NCBI GenBank assembly: GCA_027485405.1
Contig: JAIXRB010000029.1
Location: forward strand, 1 to 11,978
From: Leptospiraceae bacterium
Lineage (GTDB): Bacteria; Spirochaetota; Leptospiria; Leptospirales; Leptospiraceae
DNA length: 11,978 nt
Direction: 5' to 3'
Shown here: piece after piece, positions 1 to 7,323 of the stretch
Numbering within the stretch: position 1 is the first letter of the stretch
How the letters are laid out: each line of letters starts with the position of its first letter
The notes under the pieces: model-generated
Databases searched by the model: none
Seen by the model: only the letters and a program-made list of their open reading frames with translations
Told to the model about the DNA's origin: nothing
Made by a program: the position numbers and the translations under genes

Positions 1-639
1 ACAGAGTTCATTCGTGGTCATCGGGTAACAGATGCTCCTACCATGGAAGTCGTTGAAATGGTGCTAACTGGGAAGGTCAACAAACAGATTGTTTCTTTGA
101 TCCAAGAGAAAGGTGGCAAAGCTGTTGGTATTTCGGGCAAAGATGGCAATCTTGCCAGAGCCGAAAAGTATGATATGGAGATCGAAGATGAAAGAGGACA
201 AAGTCACAAAGTAGATTTAGGTTTAGTTGGTCAGATTACGCAAGTAGATCCAACTCTAATCTATACTTTGCAGTCGCAAGGTTTCATTCCCATCATCTCA
301 CCCGTTGCCTTTTCTAGCTCCGGGCAAACTTTAAACATCAACGCAGACACTATGGCAGGTGCCATTTCGGGAGCTCTTAAGGCTGAAAAGCTAATTCTTT
401 TGACCGATACACCCGGCATTCTAATCAACGGTCAGTTGGTAACTGGTCTCACAAAGCCTCATATAGACACTTACATTAAAACAAAACAGATATCTGGTGG
501 CATGATTCCAAAGGTGCAATGTTGTTTGGAAGCACTCACCTACGGAGTTAGAAGAACCCATATCATTGACGGAAGGGTTCCTCATTCTGTTTTGATCGAA
601 ATGCTAACCGATAAAGGAATCGGTAGCTTAATCGAATGA
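1..639 (+). CDS. argB: Acetylglutamate kinase ArgB, 5' end cut by window
   Basis: N-acetylglutamate kinase phosphorylates N-acetyl-L-glutamate with ATP, the second step of the acetylated arginine pathway, in the cytoplasm. The frame is open from base 1. The residues before the first in-frame ATG (43) read as family sequence (FIRGHRVTDAPTMEVVEMV), so that ATG is internal and the gene begins outside the window. The 212 residues present are the C-terminal part of a protein usually near 290-300 aa, so about 80-90 are missing, including the N-terminal phosphate-binding glycine motif. Visible family motifs are NINADT (334-351), the nucleotide-site LLTDTPGI, ISGGMIPK with the conserved lysine (490-513), and the C-terminal HIIDGRVPHSVLIEMLTDKGIG. 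It runs towards the phosphofructokinase gene with one base between the two stop codons. Identity is very secure. Arginine feedback cannot be judged because the N-terminus is absent. Confidence 0.96.
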   Translation, partial: TEFIRGHRVTDAPTMEVVEMVLTGKVNKQIVSLIQEKGGKAVGISGKDGNLARAEKYDMEIEDERGQSHKVDLGLVGQITQVDPTLIYTLQSQGFIPIISPVAFSSSGQTLNINADTMAGAISGALKAEKLILLTDTPGILINGQLVTGLTKPHIDTYIKTKQISGGMIPKVQCCLEALTYGVRRTHIIDGRVPHSVLIEMLTDKGIGSLIE

Positions 640-640
640 T

Positions 641-1960
641 CTAGGTTTTTTCTGAATCTGTAGCAAGCATAGAGTTTGGTTGACCCGTGCTTGCCAAAAG
701 TGCTCTCCAGAGAGTACTTTTTTCAGGGTGCAAAACTTTTCTTTCGGCGACTGCCACAGCAATTGGCATAATCGTGAACACGTTGTTCCAGATACCCACC
801 ACACAGCCTGTTTTACCTGAGAAAGCCGCATGTACGGCATTTTGTGCCAAAAATCCACAGAACACGGAGTCCTCCGCATTTGCAGGAACCGATCGAATGA
901 TATAGCTAGGGTCAATGTATTTTAGATTGAGGGTGGTGTTTTGTTTTTTAAAATACTCGGTAATCTTGTCTTTCATAAAGATTCCGATATCGGCAAGCTT
1001 CTTATTCCCTGAGGGGTCTTTTTCTCCTTTGTCCTCAAAGAATCTTTGCCCCGCCCCTTCCGCGACAATAATCACTGCGTGACCTCGCTTTTTAACGCGC
1101 TCAAGTAAAATATCTAAAAATGATCCTTTCCCTTCCAAATCAAAGTCTTGCTCCGGGATAAGAACAAAATTCACGTTTTTGGAAGCAAGTGCCGCATTGA
1201 CTGCAATAAAGCCTGAGTGCCTTCCCATAATCTTCACTAAACCTATGCCATGCGGAGCACCTTTTGCTTCTTCATGGGCACAATTGACCGCCTCTACTGC
1301 TTTTGAAAAGGCAGTGGAAAAACCAAAAGTCTTTTGAACATAATTGATGTCATTGTCAATCGTTTTGGGAATTCCAACAACGGAAATATCTTCTTTCCTT
1401 TTTTTGATTTCTTCCTGAATAGCACTTGCGCCACGTAAGGTGCCATCTCCTCCAATGCAAAAAAGCATTTTAACACCATACAGACATAGTGTGTCAACCA
1501 TATCAGCTGTATTTTGGTTTCCTCTCGAAGAGCCAAGAATGGAGCCCCCAAAATTCATGATATGAGCCACTTTATCGGGAGTTAGTTCAATGGGACGGTG
1601 TCCGTATTTTTTAACTAAGCCTTCATAACCGAATTGGAATCCTAAGATACGAGGAACCTTATATCGATAGTGAAGCTCCATCACTAAAGCTCGGATAACA
1701 TCATTGATTCCAGGGCAGAGCCCGCCGCATGTAACAATTCCAGCTGTTACTTCGATTGGGTTGAAATAGATTTTTTCTCTGGGCCCAGCTTGCTGGAAGC
1801 AAACGGCTTCTTTTTGAAGCGATTCAACTATCTTTTCTTTGTCGTTAAAGATGGTTTGGAATAGAACAATGGAGTTTTCTTCTGTCCAGTAGTCATAACC
1901 AGCTGGGTTTGGGAATAAACATTCCCCGAAATTTTGCACGCTCATGTCGTAAGGATTCAT
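641..1960 (-). CDS. pfkA: 6-phosphofructokinase, group III clade X type
   Basis: Phosphorylates fructose 6-phosphate to fructose 1,6-bisphosphate in glycolysis; cytoplasmic. Numbered from the ATG at 1960 (439 aa), visible motifs are TCGGLCPGIN (near 77-86), the donor-site GGDGT (170-174), the catalytic loop PKTIDND (198-204) and MGRHSG (245-250). Gly173 in GGDGT is the ATP-type residue, since PPi enzymes usually have Asp there. Lys199 before TIDND is the PPi-type residue. This Gly/Lys pair is typical of the plant and trypanosome clade X enzymes, which use ATP, so ATP dependence is likely but inferred. The longest frame starts at a TTG (1999, 452 aa). ATGs at 1960 and 1945 are alternatives; the conserved-looking part begins about MSVQNF. 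None of the three has a well-placed Shine-Dalgarno site, so the start is uncertain. It is divergent from the next gene and convergent with argB. Confidence 0.9.
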   Translation of the reverse strand: MNPYDMSVQNFGECLFPNPAGYDYWTEENSIVLFQTIFNDKEKIVESLQKEAVCFQQAGPREKIYFNPIEVTAGIVTCGGLCPGINDVIRALVMELHYRYKVPRILGFQFGYEGLVKKYGHRPIELTPDKVAHIMNFGGSILGSSRGNQNTADMVDTLCLYGVKMLFCIGGDGTLRGASAIQEEIKKRKEDISVVGIPKTIDNDINYVQKTFGFSTAFSKAVEAVNCAHEEAKGAPHGIGLVKIMGRHSGFIAVNAALASKNVNFVLIPEQDFDLEGKGSFLDILLERVKKRGHAVIIVAEGAGQRFFEDKGEKDPSGNKKLADIGIFMKDKITEYFKKQNTTLNLKYIDPSYIIRSVPANAEDSVFCGFLAQNAVHAAFSGKTGCVVGIWNNVFTIMPIAVAVAERKVLHPEKSTLWRALLASTGQPNSMLATDSEKT

Positions 1961-2042
1961 TCCCTGTTTTGTATCAAAAATTTTCCCACAAAAAAGCAAA
2001 TTTCATTGCTTTCTATGGTTTTTTACGAAACTGTAGAAGTTA

Positions 2043-2867
2043 ATGGTAAAAAGTCGGGTTGTTTTGGTTTTTATATCACTCGTCACAGGCTTTGGCGTTT
2101 TTGCCCAGGGCTTGCCTTACTTCTCGAGTTATACCTTCTACGATCCCCAAGCTAGCCTTTTTCACATTTCAGGTTCTCAAAGCCAGAGTTCGGCCGCTTC
2201 CCTAGCCGTCCCCTATCGCTCTCCGGCAGAGCTGATGTTTGGAAACCCTACTTTTCGGGAAGAAAGGTCTTTTGACCCTCTTTCTTCGGCTCAAGTTTTC
2301 TCCCCAGTTGTTCCATTTACTAGCTGGCAAGCGTACCGACAGCCTGAAAACCTATACGATCCCTTTTCTCGCGCTTATTCAAATCTAATGTCCTCACGAT
2401 CTACCGTGACTACCATCAGCTTCCGAAAAGGGTTTTCTTTAGATGTGGGAGTCTCTTTGGGAATGTCCTTAAACCAAGGCGCAGTTTCCTATGTGGATGT
2501 GGCTGAGGCAAGAGCTAGGCTAAAATTCCGAGTCAACCGTAACTTATTCTCCTATTTGCGAAATGCGAAACTCGAACTCTTTCTACAACTATCAGAGATC
2601 CAAAGGTTCGACTCTGCGGCTCTGGGACAGACGATCAACGGTACGATCCGAAACCAAGACCCGGCACGCACAAACTTCATTGGACGCCAAGTCTATGTGT
2701 CCCCTGGGGTCAGCCTATCCAACAGCAATCTAATTTTTGAAGGTGTCGTTCGAGTTCCGATCAACACTCGAGAAGCAAACCGAACATTGGATGAACTTTG
2801 GGCTCCTGAGATCCAGGGTAACTTGGGCTTAAAGTATTTGCTTCCAGTCACTCAATCCAAAAACTAA
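2043..2867 (+). CDS. Hypothetical exported protein, outer-membrane barrel-like
   Basis: I do not recognise this 274-residue protein. The N-terminus is a clear Sec signal peptide: K3 and R5, a hydrophobic run to about residue 19, then VFA-QG, which suggests signal peptidase I cleavage after Ala21. No lipobox cysteine is seen. The mature part opens with a Ser/Tyr/Pro-rich stretch. From about residue 125 it shows alternating hydrophobic and polar segments, such as SLDVGVSLGMSL, LIFEGVVRVPI and the near-C-terminal IQGNLGLKYLLP. This pattern fits beta strands of a small outer-membrane barrel or a surface beta protein. The start is secure because an in-frame TAG lies at 2034-2036, just upstream, and a weak AGAAG precedes the ATG. 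It is a single gene, divergent from the phosphofructokinase gene and convergent with the operon on its right. Location is inferred from sequence style; function is unknown. Confidence 0.8.
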   Translation: MVKSRVVLVFISLVTGFGVFAQGLPYFSSYTFYDPQASLFHISGSQSQSSAASLAVPYRSPAELMFGNPTFREERSFDPLSSAQVFSPVVPFTSWQAYRQPENLYDPFSRAYSNLMSSRSTVTTISFRKGFSLDVGVSLGMSLNQGAVSYVDVAEARARLKFRVNRNLFSYLRNAKLELFLQLSEIQRFDSAALGQTINGTIRNQDPARTNFIGRQVYVSPGVSLSNSNLIFEGVVRVPINTREANRTLDELWAPEIQGNLGLKYLLPVTQSKN

Positions 2868-2870
2868 ACC

Positions 2871-2886
2871 CTAAGCCTAGCTTTAG
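2871..2886 (-). terminator. Possible weak terminator at end of metH operon
   Basis: Between two convergent stop codons, the minus strand reads CTAAAGC, TAG, GCTTAG. This can fold into a 6-bp stem with one bulged A and a 3-base loop, followed by GGTTTAGTTTTT. It is short and AT-rich, so it may be a weak terminator or chance. On the plus strand a T8 run (2895-2902) follows at too long a distance for a standard terminator of the exported-protein gene. Confidence 0.3.
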
Positions 2887-3206
2887 CTAAGTGATTTTTT
2901 TTCTATTTGCCTTTCATAGGCAAACCTCAAATCAATTTTGCTGATCTGGGACTTTTCTTTTCCGATCTGTAAGCAATGCGACGACCCAACAAACAAGGTC
3001 TCTTGGACAGGACAGCTATTGTCATCGCATTTTAATTCATAGACAGAGAGAATTTCGTCAGTTTCAAAGAGATGATAGCCTTGTAACCACTCTCCGAGCT
3101 TAGGATGAAATGAAAAACCTTGGGACAGACTTCTCTTTTCGCAAAACTGAAAGTCATGGTTTTTGGGCTTAGCATTCAAATCTTTAGGGATGAATGGCAA
3201 ACCCAT
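2883..3206 (-). CDS. Hypothetical small protein, last gene of metH operon
   Basis: This 107-residue protein of unknown function has no signal peptide and no membrane segment, so it is probably cytoplasmic. It has four cysteines (22, 60, 65, 78). The CDDNSCP segment (C-x4-C-P) and the later HC could bind a metal or form a redox pair. The C-terminal part (KEKSQISKIDLRFAYERQ) looks helical. It starts 14 bases after the metH stop. Its ribosome site GAGG (3217-3220) abuts the metH TAA and lies 10 bases from the ATG, so translation is probably coupled to metH. Position suggests a job linked to methionine synthase or its cofactor, but that is guilt by association only. No homologous family could be named from memory. 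Confidence 0.75.
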   Translation of the reverse strand: MGLPFIPKDLNAKPKNHDFQFCEKRSLSQGFSFHPKLGEWLQGYHLFETDEILSVYELKCDDNSCPVQETLFVGSSHCLQIGKEKSQISKIDLRFAYERQIEKKSLS

Positions 3207-3220
3207 ATTATATAAACCTC

Positions 3221-6200
3221 TTATCGGCTTGCCAAAACGACTTTCTTATTTGGATCATAGTTTAGGTAAGGTGAAAGCCATTTTTCCACTTCTTCTTTTG
3301 ACATTCCCTTTCGATTAGAATAATCTATAACCTGGTCTTCACCCATTTTGCCTATGGCAAAGTAGCGAGACTCAGGATTGGAAAAATAGAAACCGCTGAC
3401 AGAACTTGCGGGCCACATAGCACAAGATTCTGTAAGACTAATATTTGTTCTCTTTTCAACATCTAAAAGTTTCCAGAGAACTCTTTTTTCTGTATGGTCT
3501 GGACAAGCCGGATAACCTGGAGCAGGCCTTATGCCTTGGTATTTTTCTCGGATCAAATCATCATTGGACAGATTTTCGTTTTGCCCAAACCCCCATTCGG
3601 TTCGAATCCATTTGTGCATGTATTCAGCAAACGCTTCTGCCAATCTGTCCGCAATTGCTTTTGCTAAGATAGAATTGTAATCATCCTGCTTTGCTTCAAA
3701 TTGCTTGGCGAATTCATCGACTCCATGCCCCGTCGTAACTGCAAAGCCACCCATATAATCTAATTTCCCAGAATCTTTTGTTGCTATAAAATCCGCTAAA
3801 CTATAGTTTGGTTGCCCTTCTAGCTTGGTGTTTTGTTGTCTGAGCATACAAAACCTAAAGAGTAGCTTAGTTTTTTCTGCATCTTCAAAGACTTCTATGT
3901 CTTCTCCGATCGAGTGAGCTGGGAATAGCCCTACCACTGCCTTCGCTTGAAAGATTTTCTTATCAATGATTTCCTGAAGCATCTTTCTTGCGTCATTGTA
4001 AAGAGATGTGGCTTCTTTTCCAACAACCGGGTCTTTGAGGATTTGAGGGTATCTCCCTCTCAATTCCCAAGCGAGAAAGAAAGGAGACCAATCGATAAAG
4101 TCAACAAGTTGCTCAATTGGGAAATCACCAAACTCGCGAATACCTATAAAACTAGGCTTCAAAGGTTGGAAAGCATTCCAGTCTATTTTTAGTTTGTTCT
4201 GGATAGAATCCTGAAGACTCAATAAATTTCTCTCCGACTCACGAGCATAAAACTCCTCTCGAATGCGAGCTTGGTCCACTCGAACATCTTGCACATACTC
4301 TCCATTGCCAGAAGGACTTAGGAGGCTGTTCATTACGTTGACTACCCTAGAAGCATCCAAAACATGAACGACGGGATTTGAGTATTGTTCCGCAATTTTT
4401 ACAGCGGTATGGGCAGGCGAAGTGGTAGCTCCACCAATTAACAAAGGTACTTTGAAACCTTGTCTTTCCATTTCTTTTGCCACATGCACCATTTCATCTA
4501 AAGACGGTGTGATTAGCCCGGATAAACCAATTGCCTGCACGTTTTCTCTTTTAGCGGTTTCTAAAATCTTTTCAGAGGGAACCATAACTCCCAAATCGAT
4601 AACTTCGTAGTTGTTGCAGGCAAGAACGACGCCCACAATATTCTTCCCAATATCATGAACATCGCCCTTCACAGTAGCGATTAGAAATTTAGATTGTTTG
4701 CTCGTGTCTTTGTTAAGTTTTTTCTCTTCTTCCATAAAAGGGAGAAGATAGGCGACGGCTTTTTTCATGACCCTAGCACTTTTTACTACCTGGGGTAGAA
4801 ACATTTTTCCAGAACCAAACAATTCTCCTACGACCTTCATACCGTTCATTAGTGGCCCTTCAATGACCTCCAATGGCTTAGCAAAGTTTTTTCGAGCTTC
4901 CTCGGTATCTTGTGTAACAAATTCGTCTATGCCTTTTACTAAAGCATAAGTCAATCGTTCCTCGACAGGAGCTGATCTCCACTGATCATCTTTTTTCTGA
5001 ACTTTGGCATCTGATTTGAAGGACTCGGCGGCATCGATCAATCGTTCTGTTGCGTCTGGTCTACGGTTCAATAAAACGTCTTCGACCAATTCGAGTAAGT
5101 CTTTAGGTATCTCTTGGTAAACTTCGAGCATTCCCGCGTTTACAATAGCCATGTCCATTCCAGCTTGTATAGCGTGGTATAGGAACGCTGAGTGCATGGC
5201 TTCTCTGGCTGGATTGTTTCCCCGAAAGGAAAAAGAAATATTGCTCAGTCCCCCGGAGACTTTGGCACCAGGGCAAAGTTTTTTAATTTCCCTTGTCGCT
5301 TCAATAAAATCTACAGCATAGTTGTTATGCTCTTCGATCCCAGTTCCAACCGTTAGAATGTTTGGATCAAAAATAATATCGTAAGGATTGAAATTGATTT
5401 TGTTTACTAATAAATCATAAGCTCGTTTACAAATTCGGATTTTTTCGTCTTTTGTTGCCGCTTGTCCTTGTTCGTCGAAAGCCATAACAATGGCCGATGC
5501 GCCAAATCGTTGGATCTCCCGAGCATGTTCCAGAAAAACCTCTTCCCCTTCTTTCAAAGAAATGGAGTTAACAATTGGTTTTCCTTGGATGCATTTGAGT
5601 CCAGCCAATAGAACACTCCACTTGGAAGAGTCTATCATAAATGGAACTCGAGCAATGTCAGGCTCCCCAGAAATTAGGTTCAAGAACTTTGTCATTGAAC
5701 CTTCACCATCCAATAGAGCTTCGTCAAAGTTCACATCGATAATGTTTGCTCCTGCCTGCACTTGTTGAAGTGCAACAGATACTGCCTCATCAAAATTACC
5801 ATCAATGATCAGTTTTTTGAATTTGGGAGAACCTGTGACGTTTGTTCTTTCTCCAATGTTCAAAAAGCCCTGTTCTTTTGTTACTTTTAGCGGTTCAAGG
5901 CCCGCATAGACTGAAAGTTTGTAATCTTCTTTTGGCTTTCGAGGTGGGTATTTGGAAACCTTTTCTGCGGCACTTCGAATATGGTCTGGAGTTGTTCCGC
6001 AACAACCTCCTGCTATGTTTAGGAAACCAGCCTTAGCAAAGTCTTCCATCCAAGTTCCAAATTCTTCTGGGGTTTGGTCGTATCCTCCAAATGCATTGGG
6101 AAGCCCAGCATTGGGATAACAAGAAGTATAGCAATTGGCTACATTTGACAAATCTTGGATATAGGGTCTCATTTCCCCTGCTCCTAGAGCACAATTGATT

Positions 6201-6946
6201 CCAATAGCAAGAGGTTCTGCGTGCTTTACGGAAATGTAAAATGCCTCTCCCGTTTGGCCAGAGAGTGTTCTTCCACTAGCGTCCGTAATTGTGACAGAAA
6301 GGATTACTGGAATTCGAACATTTCGTTCCTGGAAACATTTTTCTATGGCATAGATGCATGCTTTTAAGTTGAGTGTGTCTATATTTGTTTCTGGCAATAG
6401 TAGATCTACACCGCCTTCGAGAAGCGCATTGACTTGCTCAGCAAAAGAAGCGACTAATTCATCAAAGGTAATTGCCCGAAACGCTGGATTGTTTACATCG
6501 GGAGACAGAGAAGCTGTTTTGACAGTTGGCCCTATGGAACCTGCAATAAAAAGTTCCTTTGCTCCATGCTTTGCCTGGTACGCTTCGACCGCTTTTTTAG
6601 CACAATCAACGGCCGCTAGATTTAGTTCTCTAATAATTCCTTCTAACTTATAGTCGGCTTGGGAAACCGAGTTGGAGCTAAACGTGTTTGTTTCAATGAT
6701 GTCAGCTCCAGCCTCTAAATACTCTAAATGCACACTTTGAATGATATCTGGTCTAGTGATTGCTAGAAGATCGTTGTTCCCTTTGAGAGAGTGAGCCCAA
6801 TCTTTAAACCTTTCTTTGCGGAAATCCTCTTCAGTTAATTTGTGCCTTTGGATCATTGTCCCCATGGCTCCATCTAGAATGAGAATTCGCTTTTGTAGAA
6901 GTTCCACAAAAGTATTCGCTTTGGGATTTGTAAAATTTAGATTCAT
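3221..6946 (-). CDS. metH: Cobalamin-dependent methionine synthase MetH
   Basis: Transfers a methyl group from 5-methyltetrahydrofolate through methylcobalamin to homocysteine, giving methionine and tetrahydrofolate; cytoplasmic. At 1241 residues it is full length (E. coli 1227) with all modules in order. The homocysteine domain (about 15-335) has DGAMGT at 25-30 and the zinc cysteines C252, C315 and C316 (GGCCGTTPDH). The pterin domain (about 355-640) has NIGERTNVTGS. The cobalamin cap lies near 660-745. The B12 domain (about 750-885) has DVHDIG with cobalamin-ligand His764, SGLITPSLDEM and GGATTS. The SAM-binding reactivation domain (about 910-1235) has RPAPGYPACPDH at 1140-1151. All key residues are present, so it should be active and self-reactivating given an electron donor. 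The ATG has AAGG 5 bases upstream. The gap from the ferredoxin gene is 26 bases. Confidence 0.98.
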   Translation of the reverse strand: MNLNFTNPKANTFVELLQKRILILDGAMGTMIQRHKLTEEDFRKERFKDWAHSLKGNNDLLAITRPDIIQSVHLEYLEAGADIIETNTFSSNSVSQADYKLEGIIRELNLAAVDCAKKAVEAYQAKHGAKELFIAGSIGPTVKTASLSPDVNNPAFRAITFDELVASFAEQVNALLEGGVDLLLPETNIDTLNLKACIYAIEKCFQERNVRIPVILSVTITDASGRTLSGQTGEAFYISVKHAEPLAIGINCALGAGEMRPYIQDLSNVANCYTSCYPNAGLPNAFGGYDQTPEEFGTWMEDFAKAGFLNIAGGCCGTTPDHIRSAAEKVSKYPPRKPKEDYKLSVYAGLEPLKVTKEQGFLNIGERTNVTGSPKFKKLIIDGNFDEAVSVALQQVQAGANIIDVNFDEALLDGEGSMTKFLNLISGEPDIARVPFMIDSSKWSVLLAGLKCIQGKPIVNSISLKEGEEVFLEHAREIQRFGASAIVMAFDEQGQAATKDEKIRICKRAYDLLVNKINFNPYDIIFDPNILTVGTGIEEHNNYAVDFIEATREIKKLCPGAKVSGGLSNISFSFRGNNPAREAMHSAFLYHAIQAGMDMAIVNAGMLEVYQEIPKDLLELVEDVLLNRRPDATERLIDAAESFKSDAKVQKKDDQWRSAPVEERLTYALVKGIDEFVTQDTEEARKNFAKPLEVIEGPLMNGMKVVGELFGSGKMFLPQVVKSARVMKKAVAYLLPFMEEEKKLNKDTSKQSKFLIATVKGDVHDIGKNIVGVVLACNNYEVIDLGVMVPSEKILETAKRENVQAIGLSGLITPSLDEMVHVAKEMERQGFKVPLLIGGATTSPAHTAVKIAEQYSNPVVHVLDASRVVNVMNSLLSPSGNGEYVQDVRVDQARIREEFYARESERNLLSLQDSIQNKLKIDWNAFQPLKPSFIGIREFGDFPIEQLVDFIDWSPFFLAWELRGRYPQILKDPVVGKEATSLYNDARKMLQEIIDKKIFQAKAVVGLFPAHSIGEDIEVFEDAEKTKLLFRFCMLRQQNTKLEGQPNYSLADFIATKDSGKLDYMGGFAVTTGHGVDEFAKQFEAKQDDYNSILAKAIADRLAEAFAEYMHKWIRTEWGFGQNENLSNDDLIREKYQGIRPAPGYPACPDHTEKRVLWKLLDVEKRTNISLTESCAMWPASSVSGFYFSNPESRYFAIGKMGEDQVIDYSNRKGMSKEEVEKWLSPYLNYDPNKKVVLASR

Positions 6947-6972
6947 CTCTACCTTACTATAAAACTGATTTG

Positions 6973-7272
6973 TTATTTACTTGGATCGGAACATTTTGGA
7001 CCCTTTAGCGGGGCTTTGGTGTTCACGATAACTGGAAATTTAGATGCCTCTTTGGCATTGATGGCTATCCATTCTTTGTGTTTTTCTGGCACATCATAGT
7101 CTGGATAAATCGCATCAATCGGGCATTCGTATTGACAAGCATTGCAATCAATGCAAGTGTCTGGATCGATATAGAGAGTATCCGGGCCTTCGTGAAAAGC
7201 CTCTACAGGACAAACAGCCGCACAGCTGGTGTATTTGCAATCTACGCAATCTTGGGTTACTACATAAGTCAT
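6973..7272 (-). CDS. fdxA: 7Fe ferredoxin, FdxA type
   Basis: Small soluble electron carrier of 99 residues. The cysteine pattern is that of [3Fe-4S][4Fe-4S] ferredoxins (Azotobacter FdI/FdxA family). By family assignment, C9, C17 and C50 would hold the 3Fe cluster and C21, C40, C43 and C46 the 4Fe cluster, with C12 left free. A 49-residue tail follows the cluster core, as in long FdxA proteins, and carries one further Cys (94). The frame can be extended upstream to base 7302, but the ATG at 7272 is chosen because AAAGGAAG (7278-7285) sits at the right distance and MTYVVTQDC matches the usual FdxA start; an upstream start would also begin inside the hairpin at 7293-7315. Placed between ahcY and metH, it is a natural candidate to reduce cob(II)alamin in MetH. 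That role is inferred. Confidence 0.95.
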   Translation of the reverse strand: MTYVVTQDCVDCKYTSCAAVCPVEAFHEGPDTLYIDPDTCIDCNACQYECPIDAIYPDYDVPEKHKEWIAINAKEASKFPVIVNTKAPLKGPKCSDPSK

Positions 7273-7292
7273 ACAATCTTCCTTTGTAAAAC

Positions 7293-7315
7293 GCCCCGGC
7301 AAATTTTGCCGAGGC
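7293..7315 (-). terminator. Intercistronic hairpin between ahcY and fdxA
   Basis: Read on the minus strand, GCCTCGGCAA, loop AAT, TTGCCGGGGC form a 10-bp stem with one G-U pair, followed by GTTTTAC. It begins 8 bases after the ahcY stop. The stem is strong but the U run is short (four). No promoter fits in the 20 bases between it and the ferredoxin start. It therefore more likely acts as a leaky terminator, or an mRNA end or processing hairpin that lowers downstream expression, than as a full stop. Confidence 0.6.
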
Positions 7316-7323
7316 TTTGTTGT

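Noticed and set aside
43..639. ATG at 43 as the argB start
   Set aside because: The codons before it, back to base 1, read as conserved ArgB sequence, so the gene starts outside the window.
1974..2006. Ten-codon ATG frame upstream of phosphofructokinase, as a leader peptide
   Set aside because: No regulatory codon pattern (no run of one amino acid) and no hairpin series; a chance frame is more likely.
7273..7302. Ten-residue N-terminal extension of the ferredoxin
   Set aside because: It would begin inside the intercistronic hairpin, while the ATG at 7272 has a well-placed AAAGGAAG and matches the family start.
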